DNA from: Zobellia uliginosa | GTDB taxonomy: Bacteria; Bacteroidota; Bacteroidia; Flavobacteriales; Flavobacteriaceae | Direction: 5' to 3' | DNA length: 64,000 nucleotides | Assembly: GCF_900156625.1 (NCBI RefSeq) | Contig: NZ_FTOB01000003.1 | Span: forward strand, 248,001-312,000 | In this document: in pieces, positions 44,722 to 54,179 of the stretch | Position numbering within the stretch: the stretch's first letter is position 1 | How the letters are laid out: the number at the start of each line of letters is the position of its first letter | Notes under the pieces: generated by a model | The model's input: the letters and a program-made list of their open reading frames with translations, nothing else | Told to the model about the DNA's origin: nothing | The model's database searches: none | Made by a program: the position numbers and the translations under genes

Positions 44722-45537
44722 CTAAACCCCGCTAAAAGCACTAAAGCCACCGTCAACGGGAAGAACTATGCCTGTAATGAAGCGTGCGGCATCACTACAT
44801 AAAAAGTGTATGGCGCCATTCAGTTCGTCTATTTCACCAAAGCGGCCCATAGGTGTGTTGTTGATTATGTTTTTTCCACGTTGGGTAAAAGACCCGTCTT
44901 CATTGGTGAGAAGTGCCTTGTTCTGTTTGCCTATAAAAAATCCGGGAGCAATCGCATTGACACGGAGGCCGTTGCCAAATTTGGTAGCCATTTCAACGGC
45001 CATCCACTTGGTAAAGTTTTCCATAGCCGCCTTAGAGGCCGAGTAACCGGCAACGCGGGTAATGACCCTATCTGCCGCCATGGAAGAGTAATTTATGATA
45101 ACCCCTTGTTTTTGTTCAGACATGACCTTTCCAAATATTAAAGAGGGGATAAGGGTGCCGTTTAAGTTCAGTTCGGTCACTTTTTTAAAATCTTCAACGG
45201 AAATATCAAAGATGGTCTGGTCTGGGGCAACGGTAGCTCCGGGAAGATTGCCTCCGGCAATGTTCAAAAGAATATCTATTTTTCCGAAATCCGATAGAAT
45301 TTCATTCTTGACCTTGTTTAGGCTGTCCTCGTTAAGGATATCTGCTTCGTAAGCCTTAACGTGTCCGCCCACGTTTTTGATTTCATCTAATAAAGATTGG
45401 ACCGAAGATTTTTTTCTCGTCAACAGTGCCAAAGTTGCACCAGACCCTGCTAGGCTAGTGGCTATGCTGCCTGCCAAGGCTCCACTCGCTCCGGTAATAA
45501 CCGCTACCTTATTCTCAATACCGAACATTTTACTCAT
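44722..45537 (-). CDS. uxuB: D-mannonate oxidoreductase (fructuronate reductase), SDR type
   Basis: SDR-family enzyme of 271 aa, of the type found as UxuB/YjmF in Bacillus rather than the long E. coli UxuB. It should reduce D-fructuronate to D-mannonate with NAD(P)H. It has the cofactor motif VITGASGALAGSIATSLAGS, NIAGGNLPGATVAPDQTIFD (the GGNxPGAT stretch is typical of this subgroup), and the catalytic INYSSMAADRVITRVAGYSASKAAM. It is first gene of the uxuB-uxuA unit. The assignment to mannonate rests on subgroup motifs plus the uxuA neighbour. Confidence 0.87.
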   Translation of the reverse strand: MSKMFGIENKVAVITGASGALAGSIATSLAGSGATLALLTRKKSSVQSLLDEIKNVGGHVKAYEADILNEDSLNKVKNEILSDFGKIDILLNIAGGNLPGATVAPDQTIFDISVEDFKKVTELNLNGTLIPSLIFGKVMSEQKQGVIINYSSMAADRVITRVAGYSASKAAMENFTKWMAVEMATKFGNGLRVNAIAPGFFIGKQNKALLTNEDGSFTQRGKNIINNTPMGRFGEIDELNGAIHFLCSDAARFITGIVLPVDGGFSAFSGV

Positions 45538-45905
45538 TTTTTATGATTGAAGGCCCAAGATAAAACAATCTAAAGGAAAATAGCGCGAATAACATTCATT
45601 TGTCGTGAAAGACACCCGTTATTGTGTGATTAAGATGGGTATTCTTACGAATATAGATTCCTTATGGGTCTGTTAGACCCTTACTTTCTTTTTTTTGGAG
45701 GGACTGTGTGTTGTGCTAAAAAAAAGGATTCTAGTGTGGTATAATGGGAGTATAAGCCACTTTGTGTAAAAAGAACACTTATTTGGGCCTTCAGAACCAT
45801 TTGTGATAGTTATCTGAACATTTGTTGCGTGCTAACGGCTTAATAAACATCACTTTTGATAAAACTTAAACAAATGTTAAATAACTCAATTAAACTTCAT
45901 TACTT
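45538..45905. other. 368-base divergent region uxuB / susC
   Basis: AT-rich and without a gene. The heptamer CATTTGT occurs three times forward (45597, 45798, 45819) and once inverted (ACAAATG, 45870-45876). The susC-side elements are detailed in the next entry. A uxuB promoter is not clear. Confidence 0.5.
45794..45878 (+). promoter_or_regulatory. susC promoter with tandem operator repeats
   Basis: GAACCATTTGT (45794-45804) and GAACATTTGT (45816-45825) place their CATTTGT cores exactly 21 bp apart. The second copy runs into the TTG at 45825-45827, a candidate -33. A near-consensus -7 CACTTTTG (45851-45858, one mismatch) follows after 23 bases. The second half-site AACATTTGTT (45817-45826) is also repeated inversely as AACAAATGTT (45869-45878). 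HTCS and AraC-type proteins typically bind such tandem half-sites next to the -33 region of susC genes. Confidence 0.5.
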
Positions 45906-48900
45906 ATGAATGGAACTCACTTAAAATTTAAGAACTGGCAACCCCATATTTATATGTCGGGATTGCTTTGGCTTTTGGTTATAGCCTTTGGTCATGCCCA
46001 AGAGATAAGTGTTAGCGGAACGGTTTCAGACGACTCAGGGCTGCCTTTGGCAGGAGCTAATGTTCTTGTAAAGGGAACCACTAGCGGTACTCAAACCGAT
46101 TTTGACGGGAATTATACGATATCGGCTGAAAGTGGCGCTACCCTGGTATTTAGTTATATCGGTTTTACCACAAAGGAAGTAGCGATTGATGGGCAAAATG
46201 TTGTAAATGTTGTCCTTTCCGAAGATGCAAGTCAATTGGAAGAGGTCGTTGTTATCGGTTATGGTACTCAGAAAAAATCTGACCTTACAGGCTCTGTAAG
46301 TACGGTTGATAGCGAGGAAATAAACAAATTTACATATAATGACGCGGCTCAGGCCATACAAGGGCGTACAGCCGGTGTTCGAGTAGAGGCCAATGGAGGC
46401 TCGCCTGGGGCAAATGCTTTAGTTACCATTCGTGGTTCAAGCACATTGTCGGATGCAGGTCCTTTATATGTTATAGATGGAATGCTTACGGGCGATATGA
46501 CATCTTTAAACCCGGGAGATATTGAGTCTATATCTGTATTGAAAGATGCTTCGGCGAGTGCTATTTACGGTTCAAGGGCCGCAAATGGTGTTATTATCGT
46601 GACTACCAAGAAGGGTACACGCGATGGTGGTATAAAAGTTGATTTAGACTACAGTTATGGTCTTCAATCTTCGGTTAAGAATATTGATTGGGCCAATGCT
46701 AGGGATTATGCAACTATTGTGAATAGGGCTAGGGATAATGATGGGAACGATAGGTTTCCTGCCAATGACACTCAGTTTAATCCTAATATTGATAGTGATA
46801 TTCAAAAGGAATCTTTACGTACTGCGGGTGTGATGAATGCAAATGCAAGAATATATGGGGGTACGGAACATAGTACCTATAGTTTGTCGTTTAACCATTA
46901 TGATCAAGAGGGGATCGTTAAACAATCCGATTATAAAAGAACTACTGCCCGCGTTAATGCAACGCTAAAGAAAGGAAGGTTTAAATTAGAGAATACCATT
47001 GGTTTAACCCGTTCAGTGGACAATCCAAACCCTTACTTTAATAAAGAAAGGGATTTAATACCTACTATAGCAATATATGATTCTGAAGGTAATTTCAGTG
47101 CAACTGACCAGCCTTTAGATGTTGCGGTAGGAGCGTTTTATGGTGTGGGAAATGTTAGTAATTCTTTAGGGTTGGCCACGGTTGAAGATAGAACGGTTAC
47201 CAGAAACTCTGTTCTTGGAAATGTCGCTGGATCTTTTGAAATTTTTGATGGTCTTACTTATAAACTGAATTTAGGTTTGGATTATTATGCTGATAATAAT
47301 TATAGATTTACACCAACTTATGTTTTTAATACAGCAACATTTGGAAACAACCAATTTGCTGAATTAGCAGAAACAAATACTAATTTTCTTTCAACATTAA
47401 TAGAGCATACTTTAACCTATAGTAAAGAATTTAACAAACACAATGTTAATTTGGTTGGGGGTTATACCGATCAAGTTTCAAATACACGTTCCCTAGGGGC
47501 GTTGGCTAGAAAATTCCCTTCGAATGATGTTCGTGTAGCTTCGGCGGCAGAGGATAAGGTCAACTTTCCTTCCCAAGATTTAACAAAGACGATTCAGAGT
47601 TATTTTGGAAGGTTGAGTTATGCTTATGATAGTAGGTATTTGTTGACCGCTACTATTCGTAGAGATGGGTCATCATTATTTAAGAAGGACTTGAGATGGG
47701 GTACTTTTCCATCATTTGCAATAGGTTGGAATTTAGGTAATGAGAGCTTTATGGAAGACTTTACGGCTATTACCGATATTAAGATTAGGGCAAGTTATGG
47801 TGAAGTAGGTTCGGATAACGTTCCAATATATTCTTTAAGTCCAGAATTAAACCTTAACAGTGAGTATCCAATTGGTGATAGTCAAGAAAGAGCTACAGGT
47901 TATTCAATAACTAAAGGTATTAATGATGATATTACTTGGGAAACCAGTAAAACTACCGATATAGGTCTTGAATTCAGGGCTTTGGACCAAAAGTTGAGTA
48001 TTACTATGGATTACTTTCAGAAAAAATCCGAAGATGTTCTCGTTGAGCTTGGTTTGCCACTTTACACTGGTTTTGGAAACAGGGTTCCTTTTAACACGGC
48101 AAGTATAGAAAATGAGGGGTTTGAGTTTTTAGCGAATTATTCAGATAGTTTAAGCGAGGATTTTTCATTCAGTATAAGTGGAAACTTTACAACCCTTAAT
48201 AATGAAGTTACGGCTTTGGGTGATGCCACACCTATAATTGAAGGAGGTTTTACTTCCAATGGCTTAAAGGGCACTAAAACAGATGTGGGACAACCTGTTT
48301 CTTCATTTTTTGGATATGTCGTAGATGGAATTTATCAAACAGATGCCGAAGCTTTGGCAGCGAATGACAACAATAACCCACAGGCAGGTGATTTAAGATT
48401 TAAGGATATTGCTGGGCCTAATGGCTCAGGGCCTGATGGTATCATAGATGATAACGACCAGACGTTTTTGGGGAGTCCAGCACCTAATTTCGAATATGGG
48501 TTGAACATTTCCGCATCGTACAAAAATTTAGACCTAAGTCTTTTCTTTAATGGCGTTTCAGGAAATAAAATTTTGAACGGAAATATCTATAGAGGATATT
48601 TTGATACGGAAGGCCCTTACTTAACTGATGCGTTAAATGCATGGACACCGACTAATACAAATACTAACATTCCAAGAAATACACAGTCAGACCCAGGGTT
48701 TAATAGAAGACCTTCTGATTTTTACTTAGAAAACGGGGCTTATTTTAGATTAAAGAACATGCAAATAGGATATACAGTTCCATCTGAAATATCTGAGCGC
48801 ATGATGATGACAAAGCTTAGGATATACGGTTCTGCTACTAACTTGTTCACGCTTACTGATTACACAGGGTATTATCCTGAAGTAGGGCGAAACACAAGAT

Positions 48901-48989
48901 CTTCTAGAAGAATATTTAGTTCGGGTGTCGATGAAAGTGCATACCCAACGGCGAGAACCATTCAATTGGGTGTGCAAATTTCTTTCTAA
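45906..48989 (+). CDS. SusC-family TonB-dependent outer-membrane transporter
   Basis: TonB-dependent receptor of 1027 aa that imports oligosaccharides across the outer membrane with its SusD partner. In order: signal peptide (GLLWLLVIAFGHAQ), a carboxypeptidase-regulatory-like domain (SVSGTVSDDSGLPLAGANVL), the TonB-box-like EEVVVIGYGTQKKSDLTGSV, a plug with the SusC signature (VLKDASASAIYGSRAANGVI), and a beta-barrel ending in aromatic TIQLGVQISF. The region from about 46.6 kb is visibly more AT-rich than the flanking uxu and kdg genes. It is first gene of the operon, with susD 17 bases downstream. Ligand unknown; context suggests a sulfated or uronate-containing glycan. Confidence 0.95.
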   Translation: MNGTHLKFKNWQPHIYMSGLLWLLVIAFGHAQEISVSGTVSDDSGLPLAGANVLVKGTTSGTQTDFDGNYTISAESGATLVFSYIGFTTKEVAIDGQNVVNVVLSEDASQLEEVVVIGYGTQKKSDLTGSVSTVDSEEINKFTYNDAAQAIQGRTAGVRVEANGGSPGANALVTIRGSSTLSDAGPLYVIDGMLTGDMTSLNPGDIESISVLKDASASAIYGSRAANGVIIVTTKKGTRDGGIKVDLDYSYGLQSSVKNIDWANARDYATIVNRARDNDGNDRFPANDTQFNPNIDSDIQKESLRTAGVMNANARIYGGTEHSTYSLSFNHYDQEGIVKQSDYKRTTARVNATLKKGRFKLENTIGLTRSVDNPNPYFNKERDLIPTIAIYDSEGNFSATDQPLDVAVGAFYGVGNVSNSLGLATVEDRTVTRNSVLGNVAGSFEIFDGLTYKLNLGLDYYADNNYRFTPTYVFNTATFGNNQFAELAETNTNFLSTLIEHTLTYSKEFNKHNVNLVGGYTDQVSNTRSLGALARKFPSNDVRVASAAEDKVNFPSQDLTKTIQSYFGRLSYAYDSRYLLTATIRRDGSSLFKKDLRWGTFPSFAIGWNLGNESFMEDFTAITDIKIRASYGEVGSDNVPIYSLSPELNLNSEYPIGDSQERATGYSITKGINDDITWETSKTTDIGLEFRALDQKLSITMDYFQKKSEDVLVELGLPLYTGFGNRVPFNTASIENEGFEFLANYSDSLSEDFSFSISGNFTTLNNEVTALGDATPIIEGGFTSNGLKGTKTDVGQPVSSFFGYVVDGIYQTDAEALAANDNNNPQAGDLRFKDIAGPNGSGPDGIIDDNDQTFLGSPAPNFEYGLNISASYKNLDLSLFFNGVSGNKILNGNIYRGYFDTEGPYLTDALNAWTPTNTNTNIPRNTQSDPGFNRRPSDFYLENGAYFRLKNMQIGYTVPSEISERMMMTKLRIYGSATNLFTLTDYTGYYPEVGRNTRSSRRIFSSGVDESAYPTARTIQLGVQISF

Positions 48990-49006
48990 CTCCAAATAAA
49001 GAAAAA

Positions 49007-50563
49007 ATGAAAAATAAAAATATATCAAAAAGTCTATTGGTAACGCTGGTATTGCTACTGGTTATATCATATAGTTGTCGAAAAGACATATTAGAACAAG
49101 AAAATCCGAATGCTGTAACACCACAATCTTTCTGGAAAACGGAAGATGATGCGGAAAAGGGAATCATTGGTGCATATAGCCCATTTACCCATATTTGGTA
49201 TTATACCCGTTTTGAAATTTTCCTTTCGGATTATAGAGATGATGTTGTAAATGCATTTGCAACATCGGAACGTACTGCCGCAGGTTCTTTTAATGGAATT
49301 CCTCAAAGTAATGGGGCCTTTTGGGTGTGGAGTGCCATGTTCCAAGGGGTGACGCGTGCTAATGAAGTATTGGCAAATGTTCCAAATATAGAAATGGATG
49401 AAACTGCCAAAAGCAATATTTTGGGTGAAGCTTACTTCATTAGGGCATATAATTATTTCAATCTAGTGAACGGTTGGCTAAATGTTCCTTTGATCACAGA
49501 ACCTATCTCGGACTTGGAAGCTCCTAACTCTGTTCCTCAAGCAGATCCTGCGGATGTTTGGGCTCAGATTGAGTCTGATTTAATAGAGGCTCAGAAAATG
49601 GCTCCAGAGTCATGGTCTTCTGATATGAAGGGGAGAATTACATCAGGAACTGCTACAGGTTTCTTAGGTAAGGTTTATTTATACCAAAAGAAATATGCCG
49701 AAGCTAAAGCAGAATTTGCCAAGATAATGGATGGTCGATACGAGCTAATGGATAATTATGCCGATAACTTTACAGAAGCTTCCGAGAACAATAAAGAGTC
49801 ACTGTTCGAAATTCAGTTGGTAAATGACGGAAATACAGGCTGGGGCGGTGATGCGGCAGGTGCAGGTAAAGGAGCTGCCTTCCATCCTGATATTGCCCCA
49901 AAAGGGTTTACGGGTCAAGATGGTATGCGTATCAATAATTGGGTTCTTGATTTATTTTTAGATGAAAGAACGGTTAATGGTGAAATAGACCCAAGAACCT
50001 ATACTACATTGTTCTTTAATACCGATGAATTTACTATTTATGAGGGAGACACATTGGTATCGCAAACCTATGGAAACAAGAGTTACCAAGAAGTGTTTCC
50101 AGGTTCAGATTTGGTATGGGGTAATAAATGGTTGGATATAGCCTTTGATGATAAGACCGGGTCTCAAGATAACGGATGGCATCAGTCAGGTAACAACTTA
50201 AGATTGTTGCGCTATGCGGATATACTCTTGATGTATGCTGAGGCCGAGTTTATGCTTAATGGCTCAACCACAGATGCACTAGATGCAATAAATGAAGTAC
50301 GTGCCAGGGTAGATATGCCTCCGTTAGCAAGTATTACCATGCAAGATATAGAAGATGAAAGGGTGAAAGAACTATCTTTAGAACGTACTAGATATTTTGA
50401 CATTCTCAGATGGGGCAAAGTTGAAGAGTATATAGTAAACAAACCGGAACTGAAATCAGAAAGTGCTGGAACAGGTTCTTATAGGCCGGGAAGGGAGTAT
50501 ATTGCAATTCCTCAAAACGAAATAGATGCCAATCCGGTTTTCAAACAAAACCCAGGATACTAA
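49007..50563 (+). CDS. SusD/RagB-family glycan-binding lipoprotein
   Basis: Surface lipoprotein of 518 aa that forms the lid of the SusC transporter. The lipoprotein signal is LLVTLVLLLVISYSC (Cys24) followed by RKDILEQENPN. It has the N-terminal TPR-like SusD region (ILGEAYFIRAYNYFNLVNGW, TSGTATGFLGKVYLYQKKYA) and the C-terminal RagB/SusD signature (LRLLRYADILLMYAEAEFML, LSLERTRYFDILRWGKVEEY, YIAIPQNEIDANPVFKQNPG). A terminator follows, so susCD are probably expressed above the downstream genes. Confidence 0.94.
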   Translation: MKNKNISKSLLVTLVLLLVISYSCRKDILEQENPNAVTPQSFWKTEDDAEKGIIGAYSPFTHIWYYTRFEIFLSDYRDDVVNAFATSERTAAGSFNGIPQSNGAFWVWSAMFQGVTRANEVLANVPNIEMDETAKSNILGEAYFIRAYNYFNLVNGWLNVPLITEPISDLEAPNSVPQADPADVWAQIESDLIEAQKMAPESWSSDMKGRITSGTATGFLGKVYLYQKKYAEAKAEFAKIMDGRYELMDNYADNFTEASENNKESLFEIQLVNDGNTGWGGDAAGAGKGAAFHPDIAPKGFTGQDGMRINNWVLDLFLDERTVNGEIDPRTYTTLFFNTDEFTIYEGDTLVSQTYGNKSYQEVFPGSDLVWGNKWLDIAFDDKTGSQDNGWHQSGNNLRLLRYADILLMYAEAEFMLNGSTTDALDAINEVRARVDMPPLASITMQDIEDERVKELSLERTRYFDILRWGKVEEYIVNKPELKSESAGTGSYRPGREYIAIPQNEIDANPVFKQNPGY

Positions 50564-50582
50564 ACTGTTTTAGTTTATTTTA

Positions 50583-50616
50583 TAAAAGGAACCATTGTAA
50601 GATGGTTCCTTTTTAG
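50583..50616 (+). terminator. intrinsic terminator after susD
   Basis: AAAAGGAACCAT (50584-50595) and ATGGTTCCTTTT (50602-50613) form a perfect 12-bp stem with a 6-base loop. The stem itself supplies the T-run. Transcripts reaching the VCBS, HTCS and sulfatase genes must read through it or start downstream. Confidence 0.8.
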
Positions 50617-50644
50617 TTAAATTGAATGATATAATTTATTCAGA

Positions 50645-53632
50645 TTGAAAAAAATACTATTTATTTTAATCGTAGTCGTGCTCTCTTCTTGTAACGAACA
50701 AGAAAAAGAAATGGAACTGATTTCTCCTTCTGATTCGGGTATTACATTTGTCAATGCGATCGATGAAACCAAAGAACTGAATTATTTCAGCTTTCCTTAT
50801 ATCTACATAGGGGGCGGCGTAGGTGTTGGTGATTTTGACAATGACGGGTTCAATGATGTTTTTTTTGCGGGAAATCTGGTTTCTTCAAAAATATATAGAA
50901 ACAAAGGGGAATTTGAATTTGAGGACCTCTCTGCCGATTCTGGTATAGAGGGGGATTATTGGGCAAATGGCGTTTCCGTCATAGATATAAACCAAGATGG
51001 GCTACTTGATATTTATGTTTCTGTTGGTGGCTTTGCCAAAGCGGATAAAAGAAAGAACAAACTTTTTGTAAACAACGGAAATTTCTCTTTTACCGAACAA
51101 GCGGCAGAATATGGTATTGCGGATTCAGGGTACACAACGCAATCGGCTTTTTTTGATTTTGATTTAGATGGAGATTTAGATCTTTATGTAATGACCCATG
51201 CTAACGAACCGCCTAAAGATATTGATAAGCTCTATACAAAAAAGGATGGCTCAGGCCCCAGTACAGACAGACTGTATGAAAATAAAGGAATAGGAAAGAA
51301 TGGTCACCCGGTATTTGAAAATGTCTCAAAGAAGGCCGGAATCCAAATAGAAGGGTATGGGCTCGGCTTGGCTATATCCGATATCGACCAAGATGGTTGG
51401 CCAGATGTTTATGTGGCAAATGATTTTATCGCGAACGATCTATTGTATATCAATAATCAAGATGGCACCTTTACTAATAGATTACCTGAATATTTTCAAC
51501 ATACTTCAAGAAATGGCATGGGCGTTGACGTTTCCGATATAAACAATGACGGATTGCCCGATGTTTTGGTAATGGATATGCTTCCTGAAATTAACAAGAG
51601 GCAAAAGACTATGACGGCCAATATGAATCATGAATATTTCAAACAAACTTTGCGAGAGGGTTTTTCGCCGCAGTTCATTAGAAATACATTGCAGTTAAAT
51701 AGAGGAAAAGACGAAAAAGGTAACCCTTCCTTTAGTGAAATAGGAAGATATGCAGGGTTGCATCAGACTGATTGGAGTTGGTCTCCCTTAATAGCGGACT
51801 TTGATAATGATGGACAGAAAGATGTTTTTATTACAAATGGTTTTAGAAGAGACATTACCAATCATGATTTTACCGAATACTCTAGTCAGGTAGATATATT
51901 TGGAAAGGGAACAGGTAAATTATCCGAAGATAGAATAATAGAAAGGTTAAAGGCTCTTGATAGTATTTTTTTACCTAACTATATGTTTTCCAACAGCGGA
52001 AAATTAAAGTTTGTTGATAAGACAAAGTCATGGGGAATGGCACAGGCCTCCTTGTCTAACGGAGCTGCTTGTGCAGATTTTGATAATGATGGCGACTTAG
52101 ATTTGATAGTAAATAATATAAATGCACCGGCATTTCTGTATCGAAATAACGCGGGGAAGAATAACAAAAATCACTTCGTAAAAATTAGATTAAAGGGCCC
52201 AAAAGGAAATGTAAATGGAGTAGGAGCCAAGCTCACGGCATACATCGGCGGAAATAAAACACAATACTATGAATACAATCCGGTAAAAGGCTATATGTCT
52301 TCGGCGAACTCTAATATTCACTTCGGTCTAGGGGAAGCCTCGGCTATTGATTCGCTTAAGATTGAATGGTTAGGTGGTGCAAAACAAGTGCTCAGAGAGG
52401 TAAGGGTAGACTCCTTGTATACTTTTGACAGCAAACAAGCCAGCCTTGATGTAGAAAGTTCAGGTATATCCAATGTAAAATTTCCTTTCAAGGAAATATC
52501 CAAATCGGGTATGCTTGATTTTCGTCATGTTGAAAATGATAATAGCGATTTTAGGGGGGAACCTTTATTAATGCATTTATACGATTTTAACGGCCCGGGA
52601 ATGGCTACGGGGGATATAAACGGTGATGGAAGAAAAGATGTATATGTAGGAGGGGGACGAAATCAACAAGGTGTGATTTTTTTACAACGAATGAACGGTG
52701 ATTTCGATTCCGTACCTGTGCCAGGTTCAGAAAAATATGAAGATTTGGGGGCCTTGTTGTTTGATGCAGATGGTGATGATGATTTGGATCTGTATGTCGT
52801 TAGTGGAGGTAGTTCGGTGAAATATTTTGGAAAGGGGCATTACCAAGATCGTCTATATTTTAATAATGGCAATGGTGAATTTGTGCATAGGCCGGAAGCG
52901 CTTCCTGAAATTAAGGCGAGTGGTTCTTGTGTGGTTGCAGCAGATTATGACGCCGATGGCGACCTAGATTTATTCGTAGGTGGCATGATAGTACCCGGTA
53001 ATTTTCCTTCTACACCCAATAGTTACTTGTTGGAGAATGATAAAGGGAAATTTACCGATGTCACGGAAAGTAAGGCAAAAGGGTTAGGTAAAGTGGGCTT
53101 GGTAAGTTCGGCGATTTGGACCGATTATGATGCCGATAACGACCTAGATTTAATGGTGGCCGGAGAGTGGATGCCGATTACTGTTTTTGAAAATCAACAG
53201 GATGGATTAAAGAAGGTGGAGGAAACCGGACTGGAGAAGTATTATGGCTTTTGGAATAGTTTGGTCGGAGGTGATTTTGACCATGATGGAGATATCGATT
53301 ATATTGCCGGGAACCAAGGCGAGAATACGGCTTTTAAAGTTTCAGGCACGGAGCCGATGCGTGTCTATGCCAAGGATTTTGATTCTAATTCAAGTATAGA
53401 CCCTATAATTACGCGCTATATTAGCGGAAAAGAGGTGCCACTGGCCCCTCGAGGAGAACTCGCCAAACAACTCGTAGCTATCAATAGAATCTTTCCGACT
53501 TATGATGAATATGCCGAAGCGGAAATTGGTGATTTGCTTCAAGCGCTTGATACTACGGGTATGAGTGTTATTAAGGTGAATTACCTTAGCTCTAGTTTTA
53601 TAGAAAACCTTGGGGGGGTAAATTTTCAGTAA
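50645..53632 (+). CDS. VCBS/FG-GAP and ASPIC/UnbV repeat lipoprotein, N-terminal part of frameshifted gene
   Basis: Surface lipoprotein of the CRTAC/UnbV type, common next to SusCD pairs in marine Bacteroidota. Start TTG at 50645 (MKKILFILIVVVLSSC, Cys16). Many FG-GAP/VCBS calcium-binding loops follow: GDFDNDGFNDVFFAGN, DINQDGLLDIYVS, DFDLDGDLDLYVM, DIDQDGWPDVYVAND. An ASPIC/UnbV domain (FVKIRLKGPKGNVNGVGAKL, SNIHFGLGEA) lies at about 520-610, then a second set of propeller repeats. The frame stops at 53630-53632, 14 bases after a run of seven G (53612-53618). The missing C-terminal part continues in another frame at 53638-54162. With one more G the joint would read ENLGGGKFSVNPLPQEAQFS, the sequence expected for the family. 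It may be a sequencing error, a true mutation, or slippage. Confidence 0.85.
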   Translation: MKKILFILIVVVLSSCNEQEKEMELISPSDSGITFVNAIDETKELNYFSFPYIYIGGGVGVGDFDNDGFNDVFFAGNLVSSKIYRNKGEFEFEDLSADSGIEGDYWANGVSVIDINQDGLLDIYVSVGGFAKADKRKNKLFVNNGNFSFTEQAAEYGIADSGYTTQSAFFDFDLDGDLDLYVMTHANEPPKDIDKLYTKKDGSGPSTDRLYENKGIGKNGHPVFENVSKKAGIQIEGYGLGLAISDIDQDGWPDVYVANDFIANDLLYINNQDGTFTNRLPEYFQHTSRNGMGVDVSDINNDGLPDVLVMDMLPEINKRQKTMTANMNHEYFKQTLREGFSPQFIRNTLQLNRGKDEKGNPSFSEIGRYAGLHQTDWSWSPLIADFDNDGQKDVFITNGFRRDITNHDFTEYSSQVDIFGKGTGKLSEDRIIERLKALDSIFLPNYMFSNSGKLKFVDKTKSWGMAQASLSNGAACADFDNDGDLDLIVNNINAPAFLYRNNAGKNNKNHFVKIRLKGPKGNVNGVGAKLTAYIGGNKTQYYEYNPVKGYMSSANSNIHFGLGEASAIDSLKIEWLGGAKQVLREVRVDSLYTFDSKQASLDVESSGISNVKFPFKEISKSGMLDFRHVENDNSDFRGEPLLMHLYDFNGPGMATGDINGDGRKDVYVGGGRNQQGVIFLQRMNGDFDSVPVPGSEKYEDLGALLFDADGDDDLDLYVVSGGSSVKYFGKGHYQDRLYFNNGNGEFVHRPEALPEIKASGSCVVAADYDADGDLDLFVGGMIVPGNFPSTPNSYLLENDKGKFTDVTESKAKGLGKVGLVSSAIWTDYDADNDLDLMVAGEWMPITVFENQQDGLKKVEETGLEKYYGFWNSLVGGDFDHDGDIDYIAGNQGENTAFKVSGTEPMRVYAKDFDSNSSIDPIITRYISGKEVPLAPRGELAKQLVAINRIFPTYDEYAEAEIGDLLQALDTTGMSVIKVNYLSSSFIENLGGVNFQ

Positions 53633-53637
53633 ACCCA

Positions 53638-54162
53638 TTGCCGCAGGAAGCACAATTTTCTCCATTGTTTGGAATCGATATAAGTGATTATGACGATGAT
53701 GGATACAATGATGTTATAGGAGTGGGGAATTACTATCCCACTGAAGTGATTTCCGGGTGGTATGACGCGGGAAAAGGTGTAATTTTAAAATCTGACCGGA
53801 AAGGTGGGTTTATTTCCGTTCCGTATAGTGAATCAGGTTTTAAAGTAGAGAAAGATGCAAGGGCGTTGGTAAGTGTTGTTTTGAATGATTCCACCAAGCT
53901 TTGGGCCGCTACGGTAAATTCTGGGAAACTAAAAAGTTATATCCAAAAAAAGCATACACCTATTCTTGAGTTTGGCCCTTCCGAAGTAAGGGCGAAGATA
54001 CACTATGATAACGGTGACGTTGCCACAAAGGAATATTATTTTGGATCGGGCTATTTGTCTCAGACTTCAAATGCAATTCAAGTTCATAAATCTATGCAAA
54101 AGGTTGTATTTTACGATAAGGAAGGTAATAGAAGGGAAGTGGTTTTCAATCCTAAGGAATAA
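53638..54162 (+). pseudogene. C-terminal continuation of the VCBS/ASPIC lipoprotein, out of frame
   Basis: This 174-codon frame (TTG 53638) has no signal peptide. It begins PQEAQFSPLFGIDISDYDDD, which is the usual last propeller segment of the protein encoded at 50645-53632. It carries another calcium-loop motif (DISDYDDDGYNDVIGVGNYY) and a closing beta domain (AKIHYDNGDVATKEYYFGSG). It is one frame behind the upstream part (-1). A separate start is unlikely; translation needs a -1 slip or an extra G in the G7 run. Together the two parts would give about 1170 residues, the normal family length. The stop at 54160-54162 is 17 bases from the HTCS start. Confidence 0.75.
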
Positions 54163-54179
54163 GATGATGAAGGTATAGA

